Source: Prochlorothrix hollandica PCC 9006 = CALU 1027
GTDB lineage: Bacteria; Cyanobacteriota; Cyanobacteriia; Prochlorotrichales; Prochlorotrichaceae
DNA: 64,000 bases
NCBI RefSeq assembly: GCF_000332315.1
Contig: NZ_KB235941.1
Location: 572,684-636,683 of the forward strand
Direction of reading: 5' to 3'
In this document: piece by piece, positions 34,466 to 44,802 of the stretch
Layout of the letters: each line of letters starts with the position of its first letter
Numbering within the stretch: the stretch's first letter is position 1
Notes under the pieces: generated by a model
The model's input: only the letters and a program-made list of their open reading frames with translations
Told to the model about the DNA's origin: nothing
Databases searched by the model: none
Program-made: the position numbers and the translations under genes

Positions 34466-34492
34466 GGGCGCGTAGCTTACGGCTATGCGCCC
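34466..34492 (+). terminator. Strong hairpin after hpnH (no T-tract)
   Basis: GGGCGCGTAGC and GCTATGCGCCC form an 11-bp stem (one G-T wobble) around TTACG, 14 bp after the hpnH stop. No run of T follows, so it may act in mRNA 3'-end stabilisation rather than intrinsic termination. Confidence 0.45.
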
Positions 34493-34577
34493 CAAGTCAA
34501 ATCCACCCCTAGCCCCGACCCGGTGGGGAACAAGATCCCATGGATACACCCTAGGCGATCTTCAGCGGGATGGGGTT

Positions 34578-34922
34578 TTAGCTTTGGGCCGATCGCCCCA
34601 GAAACATTGTAAAAATGCCCGCCAACACTAACCCCACCCCCATCCAACTGGTGAAGGATATTTTTTCCTTGAAAATCAACAGTCCAGCGGTGACGGTGGC
34701 GATCGTCGTAATCCCAATAATGATGGGATAGACCAGGGATAGGTTTAATCGCCCCAGCAAGCCAATGTAAACAATGGAACTGACACCATAGGTAAATAGC
34801 CCTCCGATGACATAGGGATTGATGGGGCTTTGATCGGCCCCGAATTTCAACAGAACCTGGGCGGATGTGTTGAGGACAGCACTAAACAGAATGAGAACCA
34901 GGGTCACAACAGTTTGCAGCAT
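34578..34922 (-). CDS. Four-helix EamA/SMR-type membrane transporter
   Basis: 114 residues, nearly all hydrophobic, with four predicted helices: about 3-23, 37-56, 63-85 and 92-110. LNTSAQVLLKFGADQ in helix 1, YPIIIGITTIATVTAGLLIFKEKIS in helix 3 and GVGLVLAGIFTMFLG in helix 4 match half-size drug/metabolite transporters of the EamA/SMR group (ArnE/F-like, sugar-lipid flippase relatives). It is convergent with hpnH; a role in hopanoid or lipid export would be speculative. Substrate unknown. Confidence 0.75.
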   Translation of the reverse strand: MLQTVVTLVLILFSAVLNTSAQVLLKFGADQSPINPYVIGGLFTYGVSSIVYIGLLGRLNLSLVYPIIIGITTIATVTAGLLIFKEKISFTSWMGVGLVLAGIFTMFLGRSAQS

Positions 34923-35315
34923 CGATCGGGGTCACAGAACAGAATAAACAATCACCACAGGTTAGAGTACGGGAATGAGGGGACCGAGGCATATAGCCAT
35001 CCTCAATCCTGAACGAACTTCTTATTCCCCTCTCCCCCCTGAGAAGCAGAGCTAGGGGTGAGGGTCTGTCATCCGGGCGGGTGTGATGTCACCCTCACTA
35101 AATCTTTAAGATCTTCTTCCAAAGGATTCCCCAGCGATCGGGCTACCCTGTGGATTAACAGGAGAAATTATTCCCCCGTACTCTGGTGGGCGGGGTTAGT
35201 GTCCATTGCCTAAAAGTAGTAAAAAAACCTGTCATGCTACGGGCAATCGGCTGAACTCTTGTCTAGGAATCTTAACATCAGCCTACGGAGAATGCAGTAA
35301 TACCCACGCAAATTT
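34923..35315. other. Divergent intergenic region upstream of gnd
   Basis: About 390 bp between the transporter start (minus) and gnd (plus). I see no repeat of the main families and no convincing small gene. A/T-rich patches at about 35190-35230 are candidates for the gnd promoter. Confidence 0.4.
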
Positions 35316-36728
<1,413 letters not shown>

Positions 36729-36925
36729 TCCGGTCACTCCATACCCTAAGGTGGGCAACCTAAGGCGGCGGTTGGGGTGGCGATCGGGTCTCCCGGTGGC
36801 GATCGGGTCCCCAGTCCCATCAGCTTAACGGCGGTATGTTGCCAACCCGTTAGCAGCCATGCACCGTCCCATCCCTGCCCCTTTTAGCCCTTTAATTAGC
36901 CCTTCAATAGGTTGCCAGCCCATAA

Positions 36926-36950
36926 CCTCTGCTCTAGGCAGGGGTTTTTT
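36926..36950 (+). terminator. Rho-independent terminator downstream of gnd
   Basis: CCTCTGC-TCTAG-GCAGGGG (7-bp stem, one wobble) followed by TTTTTT, about 200 bp after the gnd stop on the plus strand. A TTTTTTATTTTGTAC(A/G) unit is then repeated (36945-36976). Confidence 0.6.
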
Positions 36951-37066
36951 ATTTTGTACGTTTTTTATTTTGTACAGAGTAGCCCTGGGGCGCAGACTTG
37001 AGGGTGAGCGTCTGGCCGCTGCTCTGGCTGTTTCGCTGCTCTGGCTGTTTCGCTGCTCTGGCTGTG
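36944..37066. repeat. Short tandem repeats between gnd and the acetyltransferase gene
   Basis: GTTTTTTATTTTGTAC occurs twice (about 36944-36976), and CTGCTCTGGCTGTTTCG occurs three times (about 37018-37066), the last ending at the 3' end of the acetyltransferase gene. Confidence 0.75.
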
Positions 37067-37615
37067 TCAAGGGTCAACCAACGACTTCACCATGGGGAAC
37101 CGTTCCAAGGTTATCCCCTGGAGGGTCACCTCCTCCCGCGCTACCACCTGGAAACCGTGGTGTTGGAAAAAGGGGCGGGCCAGATGGCTGGACTCCGTGC
37201 GCAGGTGACAGACCCCTCGGCTCCGGGCGATCGCCTCCAACTCTCGATAAAGAGCCGTACCGTAACCCTGGCGCACATAGGGCGGGGCCGTGTAGAGACA
37301 GGCGATGCGATCCCAAGGATCCAGTTGACCAAAAGCGGCGATCGGGCCAGCGATCGCACCAGCGATCGCACCCGAAACCGCACCCTCCCCAGCATCAGCC
37401 TCAGGCCGAGCCACCAACCCCTCAGGCCGAGCCACCAAGGTGATCCCCCGCAATAACCCTTGGGGATTGTCCAGCAACCGTTGACCGCTGACCGTTGCCC
37501 ACGCAGTCACCTGGGAAGCCGTATAGGCTGTCGGTCCCAGACTCAACACCGCCGTTTGCAGCACCTGAACCAGGGCTAGGCGATCGCTAGGGTGATAGGG
37601 ATCTAGTCTAATCAT
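37067..37615 (-). CDS. GNAT family N-acetyltransferase with a HIP1-repeat insertion
   Basis: 182 residues from the ATG at 37615 (MIRLDPYHPSDRLALVQVLQTAV...); the frame continues upstream through minisatellite but that part is not likely translated. GNAT features: LDPWDRIACLYTAPPYVRQGYGTALYRELEAIARSRGVCHLRTESSHLARPFFQHHGFQVVAREEV, with the acetyl-CoA pyrophosphate loop (V)RQGYGTAL and the C-terminal 'FFQHHGF'. Between strands (about residues 66-92) is an insert (VARPEGLVARPE... and AIAGAIAGPIAA) encoded by tandem repeats containing GCGATCGC. Acyl acceptor unknown. Confidence 0.78.
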   Translation of the reverse strand: MIRLDPYHPSDRLALVQVLQTAVLSLGPTAYTASQVTAWATVSGQRLLDNPQGLLRGITLVARPEGLVARPEADAGEGAVSGAIAGAIAGPIAAFGQLDPWDRIACLYTAPPYVRQGYGTALYRELEAIARSRGVCHLRTESSHLARPFFQHHGFQVVAREEVTLQGITLERFPMVKSLVDP

Positions 37616-37621
37616 GGGAAC

Positions 37622-37992
37622 GTTGGCAAAGATTACAGCAAAGATCACAGCAAAGATCACAGAGGAATCCTGCCCAAAGGTTTTGGTGCAGAAAGATAGA
37701 ATGGAGCCAGACTTTCCTAATCTTAGTCTTCCTAGGGGTAGCCTGATGGTGTGCCCGAGTAGCCCCGCCGCCCTGTTACCAATCGCCCCGTTACCAATCG
37801 CCCCGTTACCAATCGCCCCGTTACCAATCGCCCCGTTACCAGCCGACCCCAGGAACCAGCCGACCCCAGGAACCAGCCGACCCCAGGAACCAGTCAGACT
37901 GGTAGACAATGGGAAGGCCGTCCTATCCTAAAACCCATCGGCTCACTTCCATGGCACATTAGGGCACATTAGGGCACATTAGGGCACATTAG
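37622..37992. repeat. Cluster of four distinct minisatellites upstream of the acetyltransferase gene
   Basis: AAAGATCACAGC units (about 37626-37661), ACCAATCGCCCCGTT units x5 (about 37778-37841), GGAACCAGCCGACCCCA units x3 (about 37851-37900) and GGGCACATTA units x3-4 (about 37955-37992). They occupy most of the divergent gap between the acetyltransferase and the cyclase gene and carry no gene. Confidence 0.85.
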
Positions 37993-38067
37993 CCTCTGCC
38001 CCAGATCTAAACTAATAGGTTTGCATCTTCAGTTTTTGTATTACACCCTAGATTTAGACCTTTGGGT

Positions 38068-39594
38068 ATGAACCCTATGCCTCAGCCCCCTGTTTCCCGA
38101 TCCAGTTCTCCTGCGGGCGATCGCGGATCCGTTCATGGCGGACCCCATTCCCCAGAAATGCCCATGAATCGGCAGACATTTCCCATCAATCTTGATCAAC
38201 TGGTGACTCAGCAGCGGGTTGTGGCCATCCTGGAGGATATGGGGGAAATGCTCCATAGCCCAATTTGGATTATGGACAGCCACGATCGCTGTATTTTTGG
38301 TGGTCTCCCCCCGGCCACAGCCCACCGCGTCCCCATTCACCTAGAAGACAAGACCCTGGGCTGGGTCTTGGCCCAGGTGCCTCCCATCGCCCTGGGTCAT
38401 ACCCTGAGTCTGCTGGCGGAACGGGAAGCCGAACGCCAAGCCCTGGCCTATGAAGTGCTGGATATTTACCGGGAAATTAACCTGCTCTATAAGGTGTCTG
38501 CCACCCTTGCCAGTCACCTGGAACCCACGGAAATCGCTGAACTGGCCATCGAAGAAGCCCTACACATTATTCGGGGCAATAGTGCATCGGTGATGCTCCT
38601 CAATGAGGAGGCGGGTAAGTTGGCCATCATTGCAGGCTGTGGCACTGCTTCCCATTTGATTGGCAAGCCTATTTTTGATACCAAAGATGGCATTGCAGGC
38701 AATATTTTCAGTTCTGGCCAAGGGGAAATTATTAATGATGTCATGGCCGATCGCCGCTTTGTAGCCGGGAAAAATCCCGTCAGTTCCATTATTTGCGCCC
38801 CCCTCTGCACCAAGGACTCCGTGCTAGGGGTGATCAACATCAGTAGCGAAGATCCCGCCTATTACAAAGCCAAGGATCTCAAACTGTTGACAGCCCTGGG
38901 AACCCAGGTGGCCTCCGCCATTGAAAATGCCCAGTTACACCAAAACAAGCTGAAGCAGGAGCGCATCAGGAGCCAACTACGCCGTTATATCCCCGCCCAA
39001 TTGGCCAATGCCATTGTTGATTCCAATGAGTCCATTTCCCTGGCTCCAGCCCATAAGAAAATTACAATTTTGTTCTCGGATATCCGTAATTTCACTAGCC
39101 AGTGCGAGATCCTAGGTCCGGAGGAAATTGTGGGCTACCTCAATGAGTATTTCACCGCCATGGTGGATGTGATTTTCCAAAACCAGGGCACCGTCAATAA
39201 GTTTGTGGGGGATATGATTGTGGCCATGTTTGGGGCACCGACGGAGTTACCCAACAATGAGGAAAATGCTGTGAAGGCGGCGATCGAAATGCAGCGCTGT
39301 TTGCGGGACTTCCCCAACCCCTGGATCCGGGAAAACTTTATTACGGGTATTGGCATTACCTCCGGCTCTGTGGTGGTGGGCAACATTGGCTCCCCCCACC
39401 ATTTGGACTATACGGCCATCGGCGATGAGGTCAACCTAGCATCCCGTCTCCAGTCGATCGCCAAGGGGGGCCAGGTGTTGGTCAGCAGTAACATTTATGC
39501 GGCCACCAGGCATATCCACACCTACCGCAATTTTGGCAATCTCCATGTCAAGGGTAAGCAGGAATCGGTGGAAGTATTTCAGGCGCTGTATTAG
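38068..39594 (+). CDS. GAF-domain class III adenylate cyclase
   Basis: 508 residues from the ATG at 38068. Residues about 30-110 are an unassigned sensor-like region; about 150-300 is a GAF domain (LYKVSATLASHLEPTEIAELAIEEALHIIRGNSASVMLLNEEAG...LGVINISSEDPAYY). The cyclase domain covers about 320-505: metal-binding Asp in LFSDIRNFT (about 337) and in KFVGDMIVAMFG (about 382), adenine-selecting Lys in VNKFVGD and Asp in HLDYTAIGDEVNLASRL, with the transition-state Asn and Arg of VNLASRL present. These residues predict ATP as substrate and cAMP as product. No membrane segment is visible, so it is probably a soluble sensor; the GAF ligand is unknown. Confidence 0.88.
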   Translation: MNPMPQPPVSRSSSPAGDRGSVHGGPHSPEMPMNRQTFPINLDQLVTQQRVVAILEDMGEMLHSPIWIMDSHDRCIFGGLPPATAHRVPIHLEDKTLGWVLAQVPPIALGHTLSLLAEREAERQALAYEVLDIYREINLLYKVSATLASHLEPTEIAELAIEEALHIIRGNSASVMLLNEEAGKLAIIAGCGTASHLIGKPIFDTKDGIAGNIFSSGQGEIINDVMADRRFVAGKNPVSSIICAPLCTKDSVLGVINISSEDPAYYKAKDLKLLTALGTQVASAIENAQLHQNKLKQERIRSQLRRYIPAQLANAIVDSNESISLAPAHKKITILFSDIRNFTSQCEILGPEEIVGYLNEYFTAMVDVIFQNQGTVNKFVGDMIVAMFGAPTELPNNEENAVKAAIEMQRCLRDFPNPWIRENFITGIGITSGSVVVGNIGSPHHLDYTAIGDEVNLASRLQSIAKGGQVLVSSNIYAATRHIHTYRNFGNLHVKGKQESVEVFQALY

Positions 39595-39801
39595 GGTGCC
39601 GCTGTGGCTGTCCTCACCCTTGGGCACCCTGGTCTGACCCTGGTTACTGCACGCAAGCTGATGGGAAGGGAACAGCCATTGTCAAGCCTGGTCCATAATT
39701 CCCAGAACCAAGGCCAAGATTGCCCTGGGTTCCGCACCAACGAACCCAGACGATCGCGGTAGCATGGGAAATCGAGACAAACCGTTACGGATGCCACCGC
39801 C

Positions 39802-42387
39802 ATGCTACAACAGTACCGCGCCCACACCGCCGATCGCGCTGCCCTGGGGGTGCCCCCCCTGCCCCTCACCGCCGAGGAAACCGCCGATCTCTGTGAACTG
39901 CTGAAGGCTCCACCAGCGGGGGAAGAGGACTTCCTGTTACATCTGCTGCGCGATCGCATTCCCCCAGGGGTGGATCAAGCCTCCTACGTCAAGGCATCCT
40001 TTTTGACGGCGATCGCCCAGGGGGAAGCCAGCAGTCCCCTCATTTCCCCCCAAAGCGCCACCGAACTGCTGGGCACCATGTTAGGGGGCTATAACGTGCA
40101 ATCCCTGGTGGATTTGCTGAAAGCAGCGGATAGCGCCGTGGCCCAAACCGCCGCCGCTGGACTCCAGCAGACCCTGCTGATCTACGATGCCTTTAACGAT
40201 GTCTTGGACTTAGCCAAGACCAACACCTACGCCCAACAGGTGGTGGATGCCTGGGCCGCAGCGGAATGGTTCACCACCAAGCCCACCTTGCCGGAGAGCA
40301 TCACCGTCACCGTCTTCAAGGTTCCCGGCGAAACCAACACCGACGATCTCTCCCCCGCGCCCCACGCCACCACCCGCCCCGACATTCCCCTCCATGCCCA
40401 GGTCATGCTAGAAAGCACCCTGGAGGATCCCCTGGGGACGATCGCCCGCCTCAAAACCAAAGGCCATCCCCTAGCCTATGTGGGGGACGTGGTGGGCACG
40501 GGTTCTTCCCGAAAATCCGCCATTAACTCCGTGCTGTGGCACATTGGCGAGGATATCCCCTGTGTCCCCAACAAACGCACCGGGGGTTACATTTTGGGCA
40601 GCAAAATCGCCCCTATTTTCTTTAATACCGCTGAGGATTCCGGTGCCCTGCCCATTGAGTGCGACGTGACCCAGATGGCCATGGGGGATGTGATTACCCT
40701 CCACCCCTATAAAGGAGAAATCACCAATGAGGCGGGGGCTGTCATTGCCACCTTCAGCCTCAAACCCGACACTATCCTCGATGAAGTGCGGGCCGGGGGT
40801 CGCATTCCCCTGCTCATTGGCCGCACCCTCACGGATAAAACCCGCGCCGCCCTGGGCCTAGAACCTAGCCCCCTGTTCACCCGGCCCCAAGCCCCCGCCG
40901 ACACGGGCAAAGGCTACACCCTGGCCCAAAAAATGGTGGGGAAAGCCTGCGGTCTGCCCGGTGTGCGCCCCGGCACCTCCTGCGAACCCCTCATGACCAC
41001 CGTGGGATCCCAGGACACCACCGGACCCATGACCCGCGATGAAATGAAGGAACTGGCCTGCCTCGGCTTTAGTGCGGACTTGGTGATGCAAAGCTTCTGC
41101 CACACCGCCGCCTATCCCAAGCCTGTGGATGTGACCACCCACCAGTTGCTGCCGGACTTCTTTGCCCAGCGGGGAGGGGTGGCCCTCCGTCCCGGTGATG
41201 GCATTATCCATTCCTGGCTCAACCGCCTGTTGCTGCCGGACACCGTGGGCACTGGCGGCGATTCCCACACCCGCTTTCCCCTGGGGATCTCCTTTCCGGC
41301 GGGTTCGGGGTTGGTGGCCTTTGCGGCGGCGATCGGTGCTATGCCCCTAGATATGCCGGAGTCGGTGTTGGTGCGCTTCAGCGGTGACCTGCAACCGGGC
41401 ATTACCCTGCGGGATGTGGTCAATGCCATTCCCCATGTGGCCATCCAAAAAGGCTTACTGACGGTGGAGAAACAGAACAAGAAAAATGTTTTCTCCGGTC
41501 GCATCCTGGAAATGGAGGGCTTGCCTGATCTGAAACTGGAACAAGCCTTTGAACTGACCGATGCTTCGGCGGAACGATCCTGCGCCGGATGTACCATTAA
41601 GCTCAGTGAAGAGACGGTAGCAGAATACCTGCGATCGAATGTGGCTTTAATGAAAAACATGATCGCCCGTGGCTACAGCGATGCCCGTACTCTGGCCCGC
41701 CGTATCAGTCAAATGGAGGAATGGCTAGCCAATCCCACCTTGCTCAGTGCCGATGCTGATGCGGAGTATGCGGAAATTATTGAGATTAATCTCAGTGACA
41801 TCACGGAACCCCTACTGGCAGCTCCCAATGATCCCGACAATATCAAAACCCTATCGGAGTGTGCGGGGGATCCGGTGCAGGAAGTATTCATTGGCTCCTG
41901 CATGACCAATATCGGCCACTACCGGGCAGCAGCCAAGATGATTGAGGGATCCGGGCAAGCCCAGGGCCGTCTCTGGGTCTGTCCCCCCACCCGCATGGAT
42001 GAGCAGATGTTGCGCCAGGAAGGGTACTACAGTATCTTTGCGGCGGCGGGTGCCCGGTTGGAAATGCCCGGTTGTTCCCTGTGCATGGGTAACCAAGCCC
42101 GTGTTGGGGACAATACCACGGTGTTTTCCACCTCAACCCGCAACTTCAATAACCGCATGGGCAAGGGTGCCCAGGTCTATTTGGGTTCGGCGGAACTGGC
42201 GGCGGTCTGTGCCCTCTTGGGTCGCATTCCCACGCGGGACGAGTATCTGGCGATCGCGGCTGAAAAAATCAACCCCTTCTCGGCGGATCTCTACCGTTAC
42301 TTGAACTTTAACGAGATTAGCGGCTTTGAAGATGAAGGCCGATCGATCTCCAAGGAGGCGGAAGCCCAACTGCTCACGGCGGTGTAA
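39802..42387 (+). CDS. acnB: Aconitate hydratase B (2-methylisocitrate dehydratase)
   Basis: 861 residues, the normal AcnB length. The N-terminal HEAT-like domain (about 1-165, [30 protein letters not shown]) and the domain order 5-4-1-2-3 of AcnB are visible ([28 protein letters not shown] early on, then [22 protein letters not shown]). [4Fe-4S] ligands are Cys in [13 protein letters not shown] (about 699) and in [15 protein letters not shown] (about 757 and 760). It interconverts citrate and isocitrate in the TCA route supplying 2-oxoglutarate for nitrogen assimilation. The gene stands alone. Confidence 0.96.
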   Translation: MLQQYRAHTADRAALGVPPLPLTAEETADLCELLKAPPAGEEDFLLHLLRDRIPPGVDQASYVKASFLTAIAQGEASSPLISPQSATELLGTMLGGYNVQSLVDLLKAADSAVAQTAAAGLQQTLLIYDAFNDVLDLAKTNTYAQQVVDAWAAAEWFTTKPTLPESITVTVFKVPGETNTDDLSPAPHATTRPDIPLHAQVMLESTLEDPLGTIARLKTKGHPLAYVGDVVGTGSSRKSAINSVLWHIGEDIPCVPNKRTGGYILGSKIAPIFFNTAEDSGALPIECDVTQMAMGDVITLHPYKGEITNEAGAVIATFSLKPDTILDEVRAGGRIPLLIGRTLTDKTRAALGLEPSPLFTRPQAPADTGKGYTLAQKMVGKACGLPGVRPGTSCEPLMTTVGSQDTTGPMTRDEMKELACLGFSADLVMQSFCHTAAYPKPVDVTTHQLLPDFFAQRGGVALRPGDGIIHSWLNRLLLPDTVGTGGDSHTRFPLGISFPAGSGLVAFAAAIGAMPLDMPESVLVRFSGDLQPGITLRDVVNAIPHVAIQKGLLTVEKQNKKNVFSGRILEMEGLPDLKLEQAFELTDASAERSCAGCTIKLSEETVAEYLRSNVALMKNMIARGYSDARTLARRISQMEEWLANPTLLSADADAEYAEIIEINLSDITEPLLAAPNDPDNIKTLSECAGDPVQEVFIGSCMTNIGHYRAAAKMIEGSGQAQGRLWVCPPTRMDEQMLRQEGYYSIFAAAGARLEMPGCSLCMGNQARVGDNTTVFSTSTRNFNNRMGKGAQVYLGSAELAAVCALLGRIPTRDEYLAIAAEKINPFSADLYRYLNFNEISGFEDEGRSISKEAEAQLLTAV

Positions 42388-42438
42388 TGGACATTCAGTA
42401 ACCCTTGACCCCACCCCTACGGTTGTGACAGAGCCGCC

Positions 42439-42605
42439 CGATCGTAGGTTGGGTTGAGCTTGGAACCATTTTAGGTTCGTTGTCACAATGTCCCAGGGCG
42501 AAACCCAACAGCCAGTTTTGCAAGGTCCCTGGTTGGGTTTCGTTCCTCTACCCAATCTACGATCGGTTATCTTTTCCGCTGTAGGTTGGGTCTTCGAGGT
42601 GCCCC
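42439..42605. repeat. GTAGGTTGGG-type dispersed repeat with a family B end
   Basis: CGATCGTAGGTTGGG (42439-42453) and CCCAATCTACGATCG (42551-42565) are inverted ends of an element whose interior (GAAACCCAACAGCCAGTTTTGCAAGG...) is the reverse of that at 47935-48080. It is followed by GTAGGTTGGGTCTTCGAGGTGCCCC, a lone family B end (42596-42605). Confidence 0.75.
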
Positions 42606-42606
42606 A

Positions 42607-43089
42607 CTAATAGAGGGCTAAGGTGGTGCAACTGGCCAAAGCTGATCCCCCCCCTTTATCCGGCTTAATCCAGAGTCGTAAATGGGTCACTTGATCCAAA
42701 TTCAGTTGCCAATTTTCCTGCTGAAAGGTAGTCCCTGGGGGGCTAAAATTGTACTCCTGGCGCACCACTTCCCCATAGCTTTGGCCCCCATCCCGGGAAG
42801 CCGACAGGGTTAATTCCTGGGTGCGGCTCACCTCGGTTTCTTCAATTTCTAAATAAACGCGAGTGATGCGCTGGGGATGATCAAAGGCCAACACTAGGGT
42901 TTGTGGTCCCGGATCCTGAGCCTGCCACCGCTTACCCCCTACGCCCCCCTGGGCACCAAACATATTTTCCACAGGGAACCCAGGGGCTTCTGAGCTGACG
43001 AGGGCCACCGCCAGCCGTGGCACATCCAAGGCACCGGTGGGAGCGGAGTGGATCGTGGAATCCTGGTTGCCTAAAATTTGTTTTCGCAT
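42607..43089 (-). CDS. Conserved jelly-roll (discoidin-like) protein, function unknown
   Basis: 160 residues, no signal peptide. The strand pattern AVALVSSEAPGFPVENMFG......WQAQDPGPQTLVLAFDHPQRITRVYLEIEETEVSRTQELTLSASRDGGQSYGEVVRQEYNFSPPGTTFQQENWQL...THLRLWIKPDKGG resembles F5/8-type C (galactose-binding-like) domains: 'N.fd....t.W....g....l.l.f..p..i..i.l.......r...l.......g'. The function cannot be named. It lies upstream of nothing obvious; 234 bp of GATGATGGGG-repeat DNA separates it from the TraB/GumN gene. Confidence 0.55.
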   Translation of the reverse strand: MRKQILGNQDSTIHSAPTGALDVPRLAVALVSSEAPGFPVENMFGAQGGVGGKRWQAQDPGPQTLVLAFDHPQRITRVYLEIEETEVSRTQELTLSASRDGGQSYGEVVRQEYNFSPPGTTFQQENWQLNLDQVTHLRLWIKPDKGGGSALASCTTLALY

Positions 43090-43323
43090 CGTGGTTTTAT
43101 CGTGTTGTGAGACTGGGGTGATGATGGGGTGATGATGGGGGGATGTTATTAAAAAGACCGATCGAACTCAATCGCACCCGACTCAACCCGATCGATCTGA
43201 CCCGTCCATCATAGCTCTTTTCCTAAAAATCTCCCAGTTTCTCCATTCCTGGCCATTTCCTAGCCCTAGGATGGCCCTACCACCCCTGACATCCCCAGGA
43301 ATACACCCCAAACTATGCAGCGT
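43090..43323. other. Intergenic gap with GATGATGGGGT repeats
   Basis: Short direct repeats GGGGTGATGAT (about 43120-43145), otherwise no feature seen. Both flanking genes are on the minus strand. Confidence 0.4.
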
Positions 43324-44445
43324 TCATCTCCCCATCAACCCCTGGGTTCGAGAGGCAAGATCTGGGGCAACCTGTACCTGGGTCACGCCATAGCCCCGAT
43401 CGCGCAATAACTGCACCAATCCCTCCTCCCCCAGCAGATGGGCCGCCCCCACAATCACCAAATAGTCCTGATCCTGCCCCACGTAGCCTTCAATCTGGGG
43501 AAGCCACTGCTGGTTGCGTTGGCTGAGGAGGCGATCGTGCAACTGGGGATAAGCCTCAAAACTCCCCAGCAGGAAGCGCTCTAAAGCTGCCCCATCGCCC
43601 TCCTTCCAGGCTCCCACCACCGTCTCCATATCCGTCTCCAGACTATCCAGTTCCCCCAAGGTTTGCCGTAAAAATGCCTCTTGATCCCCCAGGGAGAGAT
43701 TATCAAATAAATTCAGTTGATCATCCAAGCTTTCCAGGGATTCAATGGTTTTATCCGTATTTTGGGCGGCTTTGAAGAAATGGAGATCAATGCCATACTG
43801 GGCTTCAAACCCCAGGGTCATGAGCTTCAGGGGCACAACGGTAAAGGCAAAAAACCAGGGTTCCAGGTCATTGAACAGGATTAAGGGTAGCCCCAACTCC
43901 TTGGCCCGTTGTTGCGCCAATCCATAGATTGCGGGCGTAATGGTACGGAGGGTTTCCCCTGCTTCGGGTTGCGCCGCCGCCAGCAGGGTCATTTGCGCGG
44001 TTATGCTGGTGAGTTGAGCGGGATCGACTTCAAAAACCAAGGTTTCTGCCGTCGCAAAGGCAGCTTCCATGGGTTCCGGCAGGGGGTAGTCTTCTGCTTT
44101 AAGTAAATGAATGGATCCCAGTAAATAAACCTGGCGATCGGGGACAGAGGGTTTCGCGAAGGGGTTTAAGGTGAATGTGGGGGCATTATCAGGCTCAGGA
44201 GCAGGCTGCACCTGCCAGAGAAAGATGGGTTGACCCTGGGGGGGTTGGGGATGGGCAGCGGTACAGGAACCCGTCAAGCTTGCCACCCAGAGAACCAAGG
44301 CCCAGGGCCGCGATCGGCCCCTCGCCTGGATGATCACACCCTTAAACCCCTGTGCCGTGGGAGGCTTTGGTGCTGGAAAACGGGGGGAAACCAGAGGAGA
44401 GCGGACCAATTTCAGGAGTTTGCGCAAACACTGGGCTAGAGCCAT
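43324..44445 (-). CDS. TraB/GumN family protein
   Basis: 373 residues from the ATG at 44445 (an earlier ATG at 44499 would add 18 residues). A basic N-terminus leads to a hydrophobic segment WALVLWVASLTGSC (about 50-63), a possible export or lipoprotein signal, though the lipobox is imperfect. The TraB/GumN domain shows VYLLGSIHLLKAEDYPLPEPMEAAFATAETLVFEVD (the first GxxH and ExD motifs), YGIDLHFFKAA, GDQEAFLRQTLGELD and VIVGAAHLLGEEGLVQLLRDRGYGV (second GxxH). The family is related to the Tiki metalloprotease fold; protease activity is plausible, not shown. Confidence 0.85.
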   Translation of the reverse strand: MALAQCLRKLLKLVRSPLVSPRFPAPKPPTAQGFKGVIIQARGRSRPWALVLWVASLTGSCTAAHPQPPQGQPIFLWQVQPAPEPDNAPTFTLNPFAKPSVPDRQVYLLGSIHLLKAEDYPLPEPMEAAFATAETLVFEVDPAQLTSITAQMTLLAAAQPEAGETLRTITPAIYGLAQQRAKELGLPLILFNDLEPWFFAFTVVPLKLMTLGFEAQYGIDLHFFKAAQNTDKTIESLESLDDQLNLFDNLSLGDQEAFLRQTLGELDSLETDMETVVGAWKEGDGAALERFLLGSFEAYPQLHDRLLSQRNQQWLPQIEGYVGQDQDYLVIVGAAHLLGEEGLVQLLRDRGYGVTQVQVAPDLASRTQGLMGR

Positions 44446-44536
44446 GGATTTCACCAGTTTACCGACTTTATGGATCCCAAACTCGGTGTAATCTCCCATC
44501 TCACACCAAGCCTAGTTCTTTAATAGTTCTGCCTTT

Positions 44537-44636
44537 AGGGCACCTCGAAAAATCCAAATTCTCGCCCCTGTAGCAACGCAAGAATAGGGGTTGGGTTGGG
44601 CGGCTTCGCCGCCCAACCCAATTAATTGAGGTGCCC
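44537..44636. mobile_element. MITE-like element, family B (TIR AGGGCACCTC), copy 2
   Basis: AGGGCACCTC (44537-44546) and GAGGTGCCCT (44627-44636) bound a 100-bp element that is the reverse of the one at 21542-21642, with the GGGCGGCTTCGCCGCCC palindrome and the AAAATCCAAATTCTCGCCCC arm. Flanks read CCTTT/TTAAT; no clear target duplication. Confidence 0.8.
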
Positions 44637-44736
44637 TTTAATACTCCTACCATTTAGGGGATCCCTGCTATTGAGGGGATCCTGGAAAATTCCTGACAGG
44701 GGAGTTCCCCAAGACCCCTTTAAGATTTAGGTGCCT

Positions 44737-44802
44737 TAGAATCAGGGCGACTTAGAATCAGGGCGACTTAGAATCAGGGCGACTTAAAATCAGGGCCGCA
44801 CT
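44737..44802. repeat. 16-bp tandem repeat CTTAGAATCAGGGCGA, four copies
   Basis: Four units, the last diverged (CTTAAAATCAGGGCCG). The final unit supplies the TGA stop (reverse TCA at 44790-44792) and last codons of the minus-strand DUF2993 gene, so repeat slippage could alter its C-terminus. Confidence 0.85.
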
